A stretch of DNA of 62,827 nucleotides. It comes from Actinomortierella ambigua (lineage: Eukaryota; Mortierellomycota; Mortierellomycetes; Mortierellales; Mortierellaceae). Position numbers and translations under genes: made by a program. The stretch is taken from the NCBI GenBank assembly GCA_016098155.1, contig JAAAJB010000120.1, positions 3,950-66,776 of the forward strand, written 5' to 3'. The notes beneath the pieces are model-generated. The model was not told the DNA's origin. It did not search any database and saw only the letters and a list, made by a program, of their open reading frames with translations. Position 1 is the first letter of the stretch. Each line of letters opens with the position of its first letter. This document shows, in pieces, positions 22,242 through 35,050 of this stretch.

Positions 22242-25200
22242 GCAGCAGCCATGGGTCTGAGAGTTTTCCATGGTGGTGTAGTGAGTAGGTAGGTTTGAAA
22301 GGAGGGGAGAAAAGAAGAGGGGGAGGGAGGGCGGGGGGTAGGGGGAGGAAGAGCAACAGCAGCAGCAGCAGAAGGAGGAAAGAGGAGGAGGAGTAGGAAA
22401 AGAGAAGGGGCGGAGAGAGGAGGGGGGGGGGAGGAAAAAGAGGGAGGAAAAAGAGGGAAAGGGAAATGCGAACGGGCGTTGGTGTGATTTGCTGAGAGAG
22501 ACGTGTCCGATATGATTGAATAGGCCGTTCAATATTTTAAAGTAACAAGCCAAAAAGAATAAAACTGGCATTTCAATCTACCATCAAAGAGTAAGAGGAT
22601 CGTCAAATAAGCTTTTGAATAACTTACTTTACTCTCTGCCTCTCCCCCCCTTCTCTCACTCTCCACGCACACACACACACACACACACGCTGAAAAGATA
22701 AGGTGATGTTGTCTAAACAGCACGTTGTTCTCTCTTATTCAGTTGCTTCCACTATCAGCAGAGGGGTGGTGAAGAACAATGAGGTTGTGCACACACACAC
22801 ACAGTTCTTTCACACACACACACACACATATACACTCACTCACTCGCTCGCTCTCTTTCTTCCTTCACACACATGGCACAAAGGCAGGGTGCGCGCTTCG
22901 TGTCTGTCCAACCATGACCGCATCCCATCTCCCTACTCTTTCCCTCCCCCTCCCCATCCTCCTCTCCCTCCCTCCCCCCTCTTACTCACTTATTCACTTT
23001 TTTTTTTTTGCTCACTGTATGCTCTACATGCCACTGTCGAAATCATGATTCAGTGGCCAACTGCAATGTGCTTCGCTGCAGAGCAGAGCAGAGAGACAGA
23101 AAGAGAGGGAGGGAGGGGGGGAGAGGAAGAGGAAGAGGAAGGGAGAGATGCACCATGAACAACTTGTCCTCCTCTGTTCGTGGGGCCAGTGTCTACTAAC
23201 TACTACTACAGCCACCGGGTGGGCACGGAGCAACAAGGAATGTGGATGCCCTGCGATCACAACGGATGTGTGTACTGCAACCAAAGGGAACTTGTGTGCC
23301 CTATCTTTACTGTGTGCGCAAATGCGTGTTGTACGTACGTGTTGTAATGTAAATGTGAATGTGATTGTGAATGTGTTGTGTGGATAGGGGGAGGGGTGGA
23401 GAAAAAAAAAAGGCCCTTGTCTCTCCTTGTGATGCTCGTTCCTTCTCTTTCCCTTTTCCTTCGCATGCCCATGGGGTTGGTTCTTTTCCACGGTGAGTGC
23501 AAAAAAAAGTAGCGACAACCAAAAAAAGATAGCGGATGATAGCGAAAACGAGAGACAATTCAAAAAAAGCGGAGGTTATTTTAAACATGGTTCTCCTCTT
23601 CCCTCCCCTTCTTTTTTAGGTCCTCCTTCCCTTCTGGGACGATCCAAACCCACCGACACAACACCCCTCCCACACATACATACACGCACACTCACACACG
23701 CTCCATTTGCATGTGAAAATGGTCCCTTGCAAAAAGGAGGTCTCTCTCTCCACATTTTGGTGTGATTCTCCTCCCTCTCACCCCCCTCTCTCCATGCCAT
23801 GCTGCTGCTTCCTTCTCTCTTTTGTTTTTTTTTTTTTACTTTACCCTTTCTTTTTTCTTCTCGATGCTCTTTTTCCTCATGTTCTGGGATGGAAAGGGGG
23901 GGAGAATGGACCCTCCTCTATGGGCTTCCCAACGTCATGCAACATAGACTCTCTCTGCTGGGCACCAGCTCTGCCTCTCTCTCTCTCTCTTCGTCTTTCT
24001 CCACGCCATTGGCGGGCTTTCCTCTCCTTCCACGAGCAATTCATTCACCTGGGCCGCCGCCATTCTGGACTTTTTCTCTTTATTGTCCCACATGGGAGAG
24101 TGCGCGAATCAATTAACAACACCTTATCCCACAACTATGACCGACGTTTTTCCCCTGTGTTGCTCTGCTTTGGCCATAGTCTATTTTGCAAGGAAAAGAT
24201 AACAGTTTAGAATCCTATCTATGTGTGTGTATGTGCCTCTTCCAAACCTAGCTATCTTCTGATGGGACCTGCGGCACCACCACTGATCCTTGCTTTTTAT
24301 TTTTTTCTGGGCACTGATCAAACACACGCGTTTGTCGCTTTTTTTTCGGTATCAACAAAGCCCCTCCCTCTCCTTATCCCCCTTTCCCTATTCTCATCAG
24401 CATTCCGCCTTATCCCCCGTTCCTCCTCCCCGTTTTCGTCATTCTCTCGATCTAGCTCGCAACAAAATAATGGTCTTCTTCAGCACCATGTACTAGTATC
24501 TCTGTCTTCCCGCACACATATTCAACTCGCTTTTAGGTGAGTAGAGAGAGTACAGAGTGGGAGATTGAGATAGACAGACAGGTGGGTAGGCAGAGAGAGA
24601 GAGAGAAAGAGATTGAAGAGAGAGAGAAAAAACAGTGTGTGCGCGCGTGAGAGAGGGGCCATCTACCCTCTTCCCCTCGCCTTTCCCAGTCGGCATGTCA
24701 AAGAGAAACATGGGAATCTCGCACCTCCGGGTTTAGGTATGATTGGTAACCAAAAAATCGAAGCCGCTCTTACACCCTCTTCTTTTTACTCGACATCATA
24801 AATTATATATTTTTCTGAGGCTCTCTTTTTTTTTTCCTCTCTTCGTTCTCTCGAAATATCTAATACGATCGGTCACCTTCCCGAAACTTGGTGACTAAAG
24901 AGGTTAACAAATAAAATAATTATTTAAAAAAGGATATCACTTTCGGGTGGGCATAGAAAGAGCTTCGGCTCGCTTTGTAGAATAGGAACCCGGGCGCGGA
25001 TTCTATCTTCCGGCAACTAGATAGATGAAGAGGAAAGAACGAAGCAGGGCTATGAACTGTGGAGTTCGTGTGACTACAACGAATATCTCCCGTTACCCTG
25101 GGTGCAACTTGCCGTTCTCTGTTCTTTTTTTATAGGAACGGTTGCGCACTGATCATAGGCCTCTTGGTCAGTCAGGGTGCAAGGGGTGAAGCCCGAAAAG

Positions 25201-28200
25201 GGGAGTTAAAAAGGGGGAGAGAGAGAGGGGGGGCAGGGGTGTCGCGCCGGGTCTTTGGTGAACCACTGTCTTTTGGATCGCGTCATCGCTCTTGTCGCTT
25301 CACCATGATTCTTTACCAGCAAGTCATTTTTGTTGGGTTGTGTTCAACCAGAGAAAAAAAAACAAAAGAAAGGCATTGATGGGGAGGATGGGAGGTACAG
25401 GAAAGAGAATGAAAACAAGGGAAAGAAACAGCTCTTGTCCTCATGGAGAACTTCCCCAAAGGAGGAAAGAGAAGAAAGGGGGGGGGGCAGATATGGAGAG
25501 AGGAAGGGGGAAGAGGCGGATCGGTTGTGTTTCTACCGATGCATAAAAAAAGAGTTGCTCCTTCTTTCACTGTTCGTCCTGGGAAAGTGGACCGTGTTCT
25601 TTGTTGGTTGTTGTTGTTGTTGTAGTTGGTGCTGATTTTTTCTGTACTTCCCAGTGAAAGGAAAAAAAAAGGAGAGTACAAATGACCAAACATACATCCT
25701 CTGTGTTGTTGTGTGTACCTTTGTTCCTTTCGCGCGAACCGTGTTGTAGCCGGTACATGTTTTAGGAAGACGGATCAAAGTGAACACATCAATGTCATAT
25801 CCACATATAGCGGCGCACTCTATTGCCCCAATTCGTCCATCCCCCGCCCCGTACACAGATGGAACCGAGGAAGGGGGACGCGCGTTCCTTTGGGTGTCAT
25901 CCGACAATGTGGATGAGGATAGAAGAAATCGGCGATATTCCTCTCCTACAAACTAAACCAAAACAACAAAAACATAAAACAACAACAGCAACACCATGAG
26001 GCGCCGACTCCACTCCTTCAGGTCTCATTTCGCCACTAAACATCCAGTTCCTTCCTCTTCTCCTGTCTTCTATTGTGTGCAGGACAGGGTAGTGAAAAAA
26101 AAACTAAAGACATGGGAGCAACAACAAACGTGGACTGTGCGAGCAGAATCTGCAGGAAGAGTATGGGTGATATGTGTGCACAAGGTCAATAAGACGCGTT
26201 CTACTCACCCTTTTGGTCTGTTGACTTCCAACCATAACAACAAGAAGAAAAATAAGGGCGACACATGCCTGAACTGCCTGATTGCCTTTGCTCCCCTTTC
26301 TCCTTGTCCTTCCTATCCAACCCCCATTTTCCTTCTCCACTCCTCCACTTATCCGCCTCCCCCACATCGTTCCTCCATCGTGCAGAAGTATTTTTTTTTT
26401 GTCTTTATTGTTCTGTTTCTTTTATCCCCCCCCCCTGGAGATGCTTTTTTTGGCATGTGGAAACATGACGGGCAAGCGAGATTTTGACTACATATCTATG
26501 TATCGGAGGAAGGATGCCGTTTCCCAATGAACAATGTTTCCTCAATCTTCTGATTACATTCTGTGGGTGGTTTTGAACATGCTGATATAGAAGCAGAGGA
26601 AAAGAGAAGAAAGGAAAAGAAAAGAAAAAGGGGAGAGGTGAATGAAAGGAGGAGGAGTAAGATAAAGGTGACCCTATTGATGGCCATGCCCCGCCGCACT
26701 GGGTAGGGTTACAGAAAGGGGTAGCAAGAAGCAGGAAGAAAGAGCATGTGGAGGGGAGAGAGAGAGGAAGGGGAGGGGTGACAAGAGATAGAAAGAGAAG
26801 GGAAAGGGGAGGGACGAAATAAAGAACAGAGGGTGGGATGGTAGGATGAAAGGAGAATGAAGAAGAGTAGGGAAGGCAAGGGAAAGGGGGAAGGGACGGC
26901 GGCGGGATCCACGAAAATGAATTGAACAATGATGACAAAGAAATCTGGAAGATAGGAGGACAAGCATAACGATAGGATATGGGTAGTAAGTAGGTGGGTG
27001 TCATTTGATAATTATTCTCAAAAGTGTTTAGTGGCCCCTGTCCCTTCCTTCTAAAAATGAATGAAAGAGAAAGAAAAAGAAAACGAGAAATGAAGGAGGA
27101 TGCTCTTTCTCTCGTTATCTTTCTATTCTTGCTTGTGAGACTAGGGAGTGAACACCTGTGATTGTGGGCATCAGGGAGGGGGGCGGGGAGTTGGGAGGAT
27201 CTCTGCAGGACTCTACGAGGATAGTGGTAGACTCGAGAAACTGAGAAACTGAGACGATGGTAACACTCTCTACATTGCGTCAACACGGCAAGCTGCTGGT
27301 GCCATACTTTCATGCTTCTCCTCTCTTCTTCGCCTCTGTTATTTTTTTCCCTCCTCCTGCGCACACACAATTTCCATCCTTCCTTCTCTTCACCTCCCCC
27401 CCCCCCCACAAAAACAATTCAACATGCATGATAAAGGTCTGCCCTTGGCGTGTTGTTGCGTGAAAAGTGTGGTCAAGGAGAACAACGACACACCCAAAAA
27501 AGGAGGTGCTGTGTATGTGTGTGTGTGTGTGTATCTGTGTGAAAATGTGTGTGTGAGGGTGCGTGTGGGGGAAAGGAGAAGGGACATGAAGAGAAGGAGG
27601 GAGCAAGAGACAAAGGAAAGAACTGCCTCGAACAGAACCAAGATAGCCAAAAGAATAAAGGAGGTGGATGTAGCAGCAGAGCTGGGGGTGGCAAACGCGT
27701 AAACACAACACACTCACAATGCAGAACCTTGTACGCTTCTTTTTTTCCTTCTTTTTTTTTTTTGTGGAGCAAATTTGGGGGGTGGGGGATGTCGCATGCA
27801 AAAGAGGAGGAGAGGGGCCTCTTGTGGATTTCTACATGACGAGGGGGTTGAAATGGCACTCATAGGCGGAGCAACAAAGGCCTAAAGGGAGGATTAATAG
27901 GACGACAGACACTGGATGTGTTCTCCAAATCCAAAGGGAGAGAGAGAGACAAGTTGGGCAATAGACAGGAGAGTCAGGGCAATGAAAAAAAAAGGCTGAA
28001 GATGTCCAGTGCAAAAACACCATTCTCCTATGAAATGAGGCGCACGCTAAACGTTGTAGAGGTCCGAATGATGGGCAAGGGGAGAGAGGAGTGGGGAAAA
28101 GGCCAAGGGTGGTCAACAACTCAGCCAACACAACATAACATATGCTAACAAAAGCACACCATCCTACACACACACACATCCCCCACTTTTTTGTTTTGGT

Positions 28201-31122
28201 CAAATTGTGCCCAATGCGCAAATGCATCGACAGAACAGAATCCCACATCACAACAATGCACATACCCCCTGGTCATATTCTTTCTTTTCGGGGCAACTTG
28301 ATGGCCCTAACGTTGTCGGAGAACTGGCTCGTGTTCATCCCAATGGACAGGGAGACATGTCCCTGACACGGACCAAAAAAAAAAAAATCGATGTGATAGT
28401 GGTCGACAATCGACAGGGCAGCAATGGAAAGTTGGAAAGTAGGCACAGCAGATAGTTGGGTTGTGTTGATTCAATAGGAAAGGAAGAATAGAGTCCTGTA
28501 CGTACATCATCAACTAGCTCTTCGTTTTCCTTCTCTCTCCCTCCCACTCCCCCAAAAAAGAGAAGACGAGGCGCAGTCTCTACTGTGGGGACATGCGAAA
28601 GAGCTTTTTGGATGGATGGATGAATGATTTTACTTCTGTAGTGGGGTGCCTCGTTAGCAGTAGCCTAATGCGAGATGAGAAGCAGGTGTTTTTTTTTTGT
28701 TTGGTGTTACTTGGTGTGTTGTGGAGAGAGAGACAGAGGAGTATCTTGTGTTCATGGACGCGTCTTTTTTTTCACTTTTTTGAAGGAGGAGGAGTGGCAG
28801 GGCGTAGTTAGTAGTAGTACTGTACTTACTGCAACATCACTGTGCACTTTCCGGATCAGCTGTTTACAAAAGGGAGAAGGATAGGAGAGGGGACCATAGA
28901 ACAGGTGTTAGTGGAGGGGACATTCATTCGCCCATTCTCCTCCAAACAAGCAGGTGAATGTCCTATTCTGTCGATGCCGTAGACACACAGATATGACAGG
29001 TGTGAGACTGCAGCATTCTACCATGACAACAACTTACTCACAGTACAGTACTACTTCACTCAACCACACTTGCCAGACTGACTATTGCTACTCTGCTGTA
29101 GTCCAGTCGATCGATCATTCTTCTCTTTGAGGCTCCGATGATAACAGCCTCGCCCCGCCCATTGCCGCCTTTCACTTTAGTCATAGGTATTAGATACTTC
29201 TCTCGCTCCACAACGCCCTCCCCCCCTTCCTCAACCGACGGGGTTTCAAAGCGTGGTCCGTTCCAGCCGAGACTGCTGCTGCTAGGCGTAGTCCCCGACC
29301 GGTTGCTGCCTCGCTATCGGAGGTAGCTCGGTGCAGTACTGCAGTGTATCGCAGATCACTTCTCACCTGCTGCTTCTGCTTCTGCTGCTGCTAAACTCTA
29401 GCGTATCTTACACCTCACCCCGATGATGTATGTATGCCATACACACGGCCTCGCTGCTGAATAGCGGCAGCGTATTAGGTGCCAGACCAGACCAGCAGCA
29501 GGGAAGGTAGACTAACCTAAATATGAATTTTCACACCAGAACTGAGTTTTTTTTTTTTACTGTTTTTTTTTTTGTGGAGAGAAAACCTCCTTACTAACAG
29601 AATTTTCTTTAATCCTCTCCTTTGTGTGCTCACTAGAAAAGACTGATATGACGAGACTCTCTAGAGCTGTTCATCGGCCTTTACGCTCTATGGGGGAGGG
29701 TGGGGCTTTTTAAATACCCTACTGGCTCTGTTGGACGTGAATAGTGAATGTGCTACCACAAACAGGTGAAGATAGTCAGAGTCTCTCGCGCTCTCTCCGA
29801 GCGGGTGGTGTGATTCCCAACTCTATCAACAGCCCTTCCCCCCCCCCTCAGCACCAGTGTTGCACATGTTCCTCGACAACCTCTGGTGATTTTTTTTTCT
29901 CCAAGTACCCTCCAAGTACCCTCCTTCCTCTACCTTGGTCCTTTTGGTCAGTTCACCTTACACTAACAACCGATATTACAGTGTCCACTCCCTCGCTTGG
30001 TGGTAGGTGCCCTGCATGTTTGTTGTGCTATCCGTATCCTCTTTCACTTTGCCGCCACGACTAGTCTAAGAAGTACGTGATTGCCAAGTTCGTTGGCCCT
30101 ACGTACGTACAGCATACTGCGCTTTAGTGTATGATAAGAGGAAGAAGGAAGAGGGAGGAGGGAGGAAAGAAAGGCGCCCGGTAATTCAGGCTGGGTTTAT
30201 GGAAGGGGTAGGGATGAGAACGAGTGGGAGGGTGAGAGCACCCAGGTCAATCCATTCTCTCTCATCTCTCGTTCTCGTTGCTGTTCTTTGGTTGACATTA
30301 GATAATCTCCACGATTGTGGTTCCACCCTCCACTGCACCCCACCGCACCCCTTCTCCCGCCCCCCAGCACGATAACCCAAACTCCAAAAGCGCTACGACA
30401 CTTATCGTCTGCCCCGATCACTGAAGGAGTTAATATTGAGGTCTTAATTTGTCTTCTTTTTTTTTTTCCCAGGCCGTAACATACTCCGTTCTCTGCTAGT
30501 CGTAGTTAGTCCCTAGCACGGCACCCCTCTCTTCGTCATCCTCGTCATCTTCGCATTTATTTTTCTTTTTTCTGCTCAGCCCTATCACTGATAGCGGTGC
30601 GGATCAACGGCGATGCTGATAAATGATGATACGATATTGTGCCGACGTTTTTTTTTGTTGCATTACTTTGTTCGCGTTGTTTGGGCGGCGAATGTTGTCA
30701 CACTCCCTCCTACACCCCAACCACCCCCCTCCCGGAATCCTCGATTCGGATCAAAGTTGTGTTGAGGGTTTAACGGGAAGGCAAGGGGGGAGGGGAGGTG
30801 CAGAAGGGGAGGGGGTGGGAGGAATGCCATCTACACCCCCAACTTCCTACAGAGCAGTTTTAACCCACCCACGAGGGGGGAGGGGGAAGAGGCCAGAAAG
30901 GCGTCCTGCTGCCATAAGCCCCGATGATGGGATAGATAGCTCACATAGAAACGCCTACTGGAGTAAACTACTGACACATCAAAATGCCGGGGCTGTATTC
31001 ACGCATCATACTTTTCTCTCCATATGGACCAATCCTCCGGGAGGAAGAAAAAAAAAAGGGCGAAAGATTCTGTCTGCATGCAGTTTGTTTCTGCATCATT
31101 TCAACAATGCTCTCGCATAGTT

Positions 31123-31145
31123 GAGTGAGTGAGTGAGTGAGTGAG
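31123..31145. repeat. GAGT tetranucleotide repeat
   Basis: Five to six tandem GAGT units. Confidence 0.85.
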
Positions 31146-32192
31146 AGCCGCCGGTGCCTAAAATCACCCGGTGCCTTGGAAACCTTGGCTTCCGCCTCGG
31201 AGGAAGGAAAGGAAGTGTGGGTTGACGTGAGGTGGGTGTGTCTCTCACCCTTCCCAAATACGTGAGACGTTTGTAAACTTTTTTATTCTCAAACTTCCAA
31301 ATGGGGGAGGGGGGTTTACGGCTGACTTTGAACGACCACTTCCACAGAGGCCGTGCTGAGTTGAAAAATGTCCTGACAGAAGAGGTACCAGTACAACGAG
31401 AATAATAATGCATGTAAAATACCTTCCACCTTCAAAATAACTTTCACTGTCATATGTCAGAGAAAAGAACGGGGGGTGAGCTAGGGGAAGGGTGGAGAGG
31501 AGAGGAGAAAATGAGCGGGAGGGAGAGAGAAAGAGAGAGGAGAGAGAGAGAGGAGATAGAAATTCTGTTCATTCTCCACACTTTGGTCGTATCACACTCG
31601 ACCCTTCCTCTTATCTTTAATAGAGTTGACAGTATTGAAAAAAAAAAAGTAAGAGCCACAGAACAAAGGGACTTGTTACATTCCTCCATGGCATAGGTGG
31701 GGCGTGTTTCTCGATCTGGGACAGACAGACAAAGGCGCTATCTCTCCCATTCTCTCCCTCAACAGACTAGCATAGCTTTGTCCGTCATCATCTCCACAAT
31801 TGAAAGGGCTGCTAGGTTTGAGACTAAAGCAGGTGTCAATGCTAATTCCCTTGTCTCTCGCCTCTTGTTGCCCCTGAGGGAGGGGTAGGTCAAAGGAGAA
31901 AAACAACAAACATTGCAACACAAGAATTGGCCAACAAAACCACACAACACAACACAAATGTGGCCTGAGCTGAAAAGGAATAGATAGAAGATAGGGTCTT
32001 TGACATCAATAGGCAACAGGCATCTGAACAGAGAGAGAGACAGACAGACAGACAGGGAGAGATGAGGATGAGGAAGTTTTGTCCATCTCTATAGCCTGTT
32101 TTTTGTGAGACGAAGGGGTCCTCTCCCTGACTCTCTCTCCACATACATACAGCCTACACCGATCAAGCCTATGCTTAGCACCGACAACGATA

Positions 32193-32252
32193 GCGACAAC
32201 GGCAATGACAACAACAACAACAACAGCAACAACAACAACAATAACAACAACA
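32193..32252. repeat. AAC-rich trinucleotide tract
   Basis: GAC/AAC triplets that read as Asp then Asn on the plus strand in an open frame of 75 codons. The same kind of repeat encodes Asn runs in the real genes here, but no conserved domain adjoins this one. Confidence 0.7.
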
Positions 32253-35015
32253 ACTTGTGCTCACCACTCGCGAACGTGGCGCGATTGGACCAATCTCTTT
32301 GTTCTTCTGTGGGTCGTGACGCAAGGCCATAGCAACCGTTGTGGCAAGGGTTTAGTCACTTGTGCTGGGAAAAAAAGAAGGAAGGCGTTGCCTTCTCCAT
32401 CTTGATAAACAGAAGGGACAACAAGCGAGAGAGAGAGAAAAAAGAAAAGAAAAACAGACATAGGGTTGGATGGATGGCAACATGTAAACAAACAAACAAA
32501 AGACGAGAGAAAAGAGAGCGAGAGATGCATGGCCTTGGACGTGCAAACTCTACTCGTCTGGAAGGTATTTATTTTGGGCGAGATGGTGCGGGGTAGGGGT
32601 GGGAGGAAGACAAAGAAAAAAAAAAAAGTGGGATAGTGTGTGTTGCGTTGTGCTTCCAAACATTGCGTGTATCTTTTTTCCTCCTTCCTCTCCTGTGGTT
32701 GAGAAGAAGAATGCATGACGAGAAAAAGAAACATGTCGATGGTGCACAAGACCGTTCAAGACGCTTTCAACCAACCCACCCACGCATGCAAGTGCCCTTG
32801 TTGTGTGGGTTGTTTTTGATCGTATTGTTTGTCGCAAAGGAGCGGGTGCGTGGTGATTGTTGGCCTATAGTAGACGGATGTACATGGCTTTGGTCGACAA
32901 TATTCCCGTTCTTCTAGTCTATCCACCTCTAAAGGGACTACTGGTAGACACAACAGTGGGAGCGAGAGGAATGGACCGTGTCATTCAGCCCGATTCGTCG
33001 ATATACATAATCCATGAGGCTCCATACACCATCTCAGCGAGAAAAAAGGATCGGCAATCCTCTGCCTCGCTCATCCTTCGACACTGCTGAGTGGTTGCCC
33101 ATGGCGTGCATCGGCAGGACTGACCCTCCATCCATGAATGTGTGTGCTGCAAGTGATGACATGACAGCGGCAAGAACAGCAGCCTTCCCTTGAACAGGCA
33201 GGGTCTCGTTATCTGCGTGGCCAAGCATTGCATGCAGCAACAATCCAATCGCTCCTACTTCCTGTCCTCGCCCCTTCTTCCTGCTGGACCAAGGGCATGG
33301 CGGAATGCTTCCATCTTAACCAACTCAATCAATCATCTGCTGAAAAAATAGAAAAAAAAACTTGGTCAGGGTCACTGTGCAACAAAAGAAAGAGAGAACC
33401 AAATCGCGTGCATTGTTGTCGAAACGCGCGCATTTTGTTTGGAATTCCTTTGTTTTAGCGCATCACATCAGATCTTTTTTTTGACTTTATTTTCTCTCCC
33501 TCTCTTTCTCCACGCACTCTTGGTTTTCTTTCTCTCATCTCGTCGTAGTCGCTACATGTACACCAACAGTTGGGTCCGGGACGAAGAAAACCCACAATAG
33601 ATGCTAATACTTGCATAACGGCTGAGGCAATTTTAGGCACAGGTGCATGTATCTGTGAACAAGTGTGTGGAGGAGGGAGAAGGAAAGGGTGGGGGATGTC
33701 TACGATCCAAAATTACCTTTTCCCTTTCAAACCTGCCGGAAATCAGTGAGAGACATGGCCACGGTAGACAGAAAAAGAAGGAGAAAAAAAAAGAGGTGGC
33801 CGATGCGGATATATGAGCCATAAACATGCATTGCAGTTGGTGGAGTATGTCTTGTGTGGTATGTGTGACATGTCTGGAACTATTCATCCAAGGCATGGTT
33901 GGCTGGCGGTATGTAGGGTGATGGGAGTTTCTCTTTTCTTTTTTACTTCCGCGAAACAAAAACCGAAGCTTAATCATATGGATGGGTGAGGAAGGAAGAG
34001 AAAAGTGGTTTGGGACAAGCACACAGCAGCTCCTTCGCCACGCGTACATGATTACTCATTTGTGTTGCCTCAGGGGTCGTGGGACGGTATGTCCACCTCG
34101 CCCTGGAGCGGGGAGTCCCCCTCTCTCTTCCCGACTTATCATTCGCTTTAGAGGGTCACACTATATGGATGGCAGTGCAATAATAAGAGAGGAAGAGAGA
34201 CACATTAGCATCGACATACCTAGGTACCTCACTTACCTCACTTACTCTTCCAACGACTCCAACCACGTTTTATTTTGTTAAAGAATGCGGATTCATTTTG
34301 TGCCCCTGACACAAGCACGAGCTTTTGAATGCGGCTGGGGACGTGCCCCTCGTCCCCTTGCGCCTCTTCCCCCCCCCCCCAAAGAAATGTATATTGAACA
34401 CGTTTGGTTGACGCGTGCCATTTTTTTTTCAAGTGGGATGGTTGGTTGGTTGCACATTCGAGCTTGGCTCGAGACCAGAAGAGTTTGTATGTACGTGATT
34501 TAATCGATGTCATGCAGCATAGGTATGGTATGAGGGGAGGCAGTTTTGTGTGGTCACTGGGTGGCACTTTGCACTAGCATCGAGACATTTTTTTTTCTTT
34601 GGAGTGTATGTTATGTCGACAGCCTACTGGAACGAAGGTGGTGCCCTGAATGCTCTAGACAGCCCTTATTCCTCTGCTCCTCTCAACCCCACAAATCTAG
34701 ATCAAGCGAAGATAATGCGTTAAAAGCCAACAGCTAGCCATCTTTGTTGTTGTTTGTTTTGCACAGCAATGACATCGATCGGCTGGGCAAGTCTCGCAGA
34801 TGGACAGTAATGATATTCTGTTGACTCGAATCCACCCCTCTCTCCTTCTCCCTCTCCCTCTCCCTCTCTCTCGATCGGAGTCCTGAAGAGAGAAACGTGT
34901 GTGAGTCGAGATTGTGTCTCTCTTTCAAGATGGCCCATTCATCTCTAAAAATGAAGAAAAAAAAATCCTTGCATTTCTGCAATATTGAGTATGTAAATTA
35001 GAGAGACACGCACCC

Positions 35016-35017
35016 AG

Positions 35018-35041
<24 letters not shown>
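35016..35041. repeat. CA dinucleotide microsatellite
   Basis: About thirteen CA units, the longest of its type in the window. Confidence 0.9.

Positions 35042-35050
<9 letters not shown>

Noticed and set aside
26405..27409. Minus-strand frame of 334 codons in the second desert
   Set aside because: Read through CT-rich tracts giving Phe/Leu/Ser/Pro runs; no domain, no clean splice support.
32105..32332. Asn-rich plus-strand frame preceded by an acceptor-like CATACAG
   Set aside because: The Asn run comes from a trinucleotide repeat and no partner exon or domain could be found.
35016..35041. CA repeat considered as telomeric or subtelomeric sequence
   Set aside because: Plain dinucleotide microsatellite; no TTAGGG-type array anywhere in the window.
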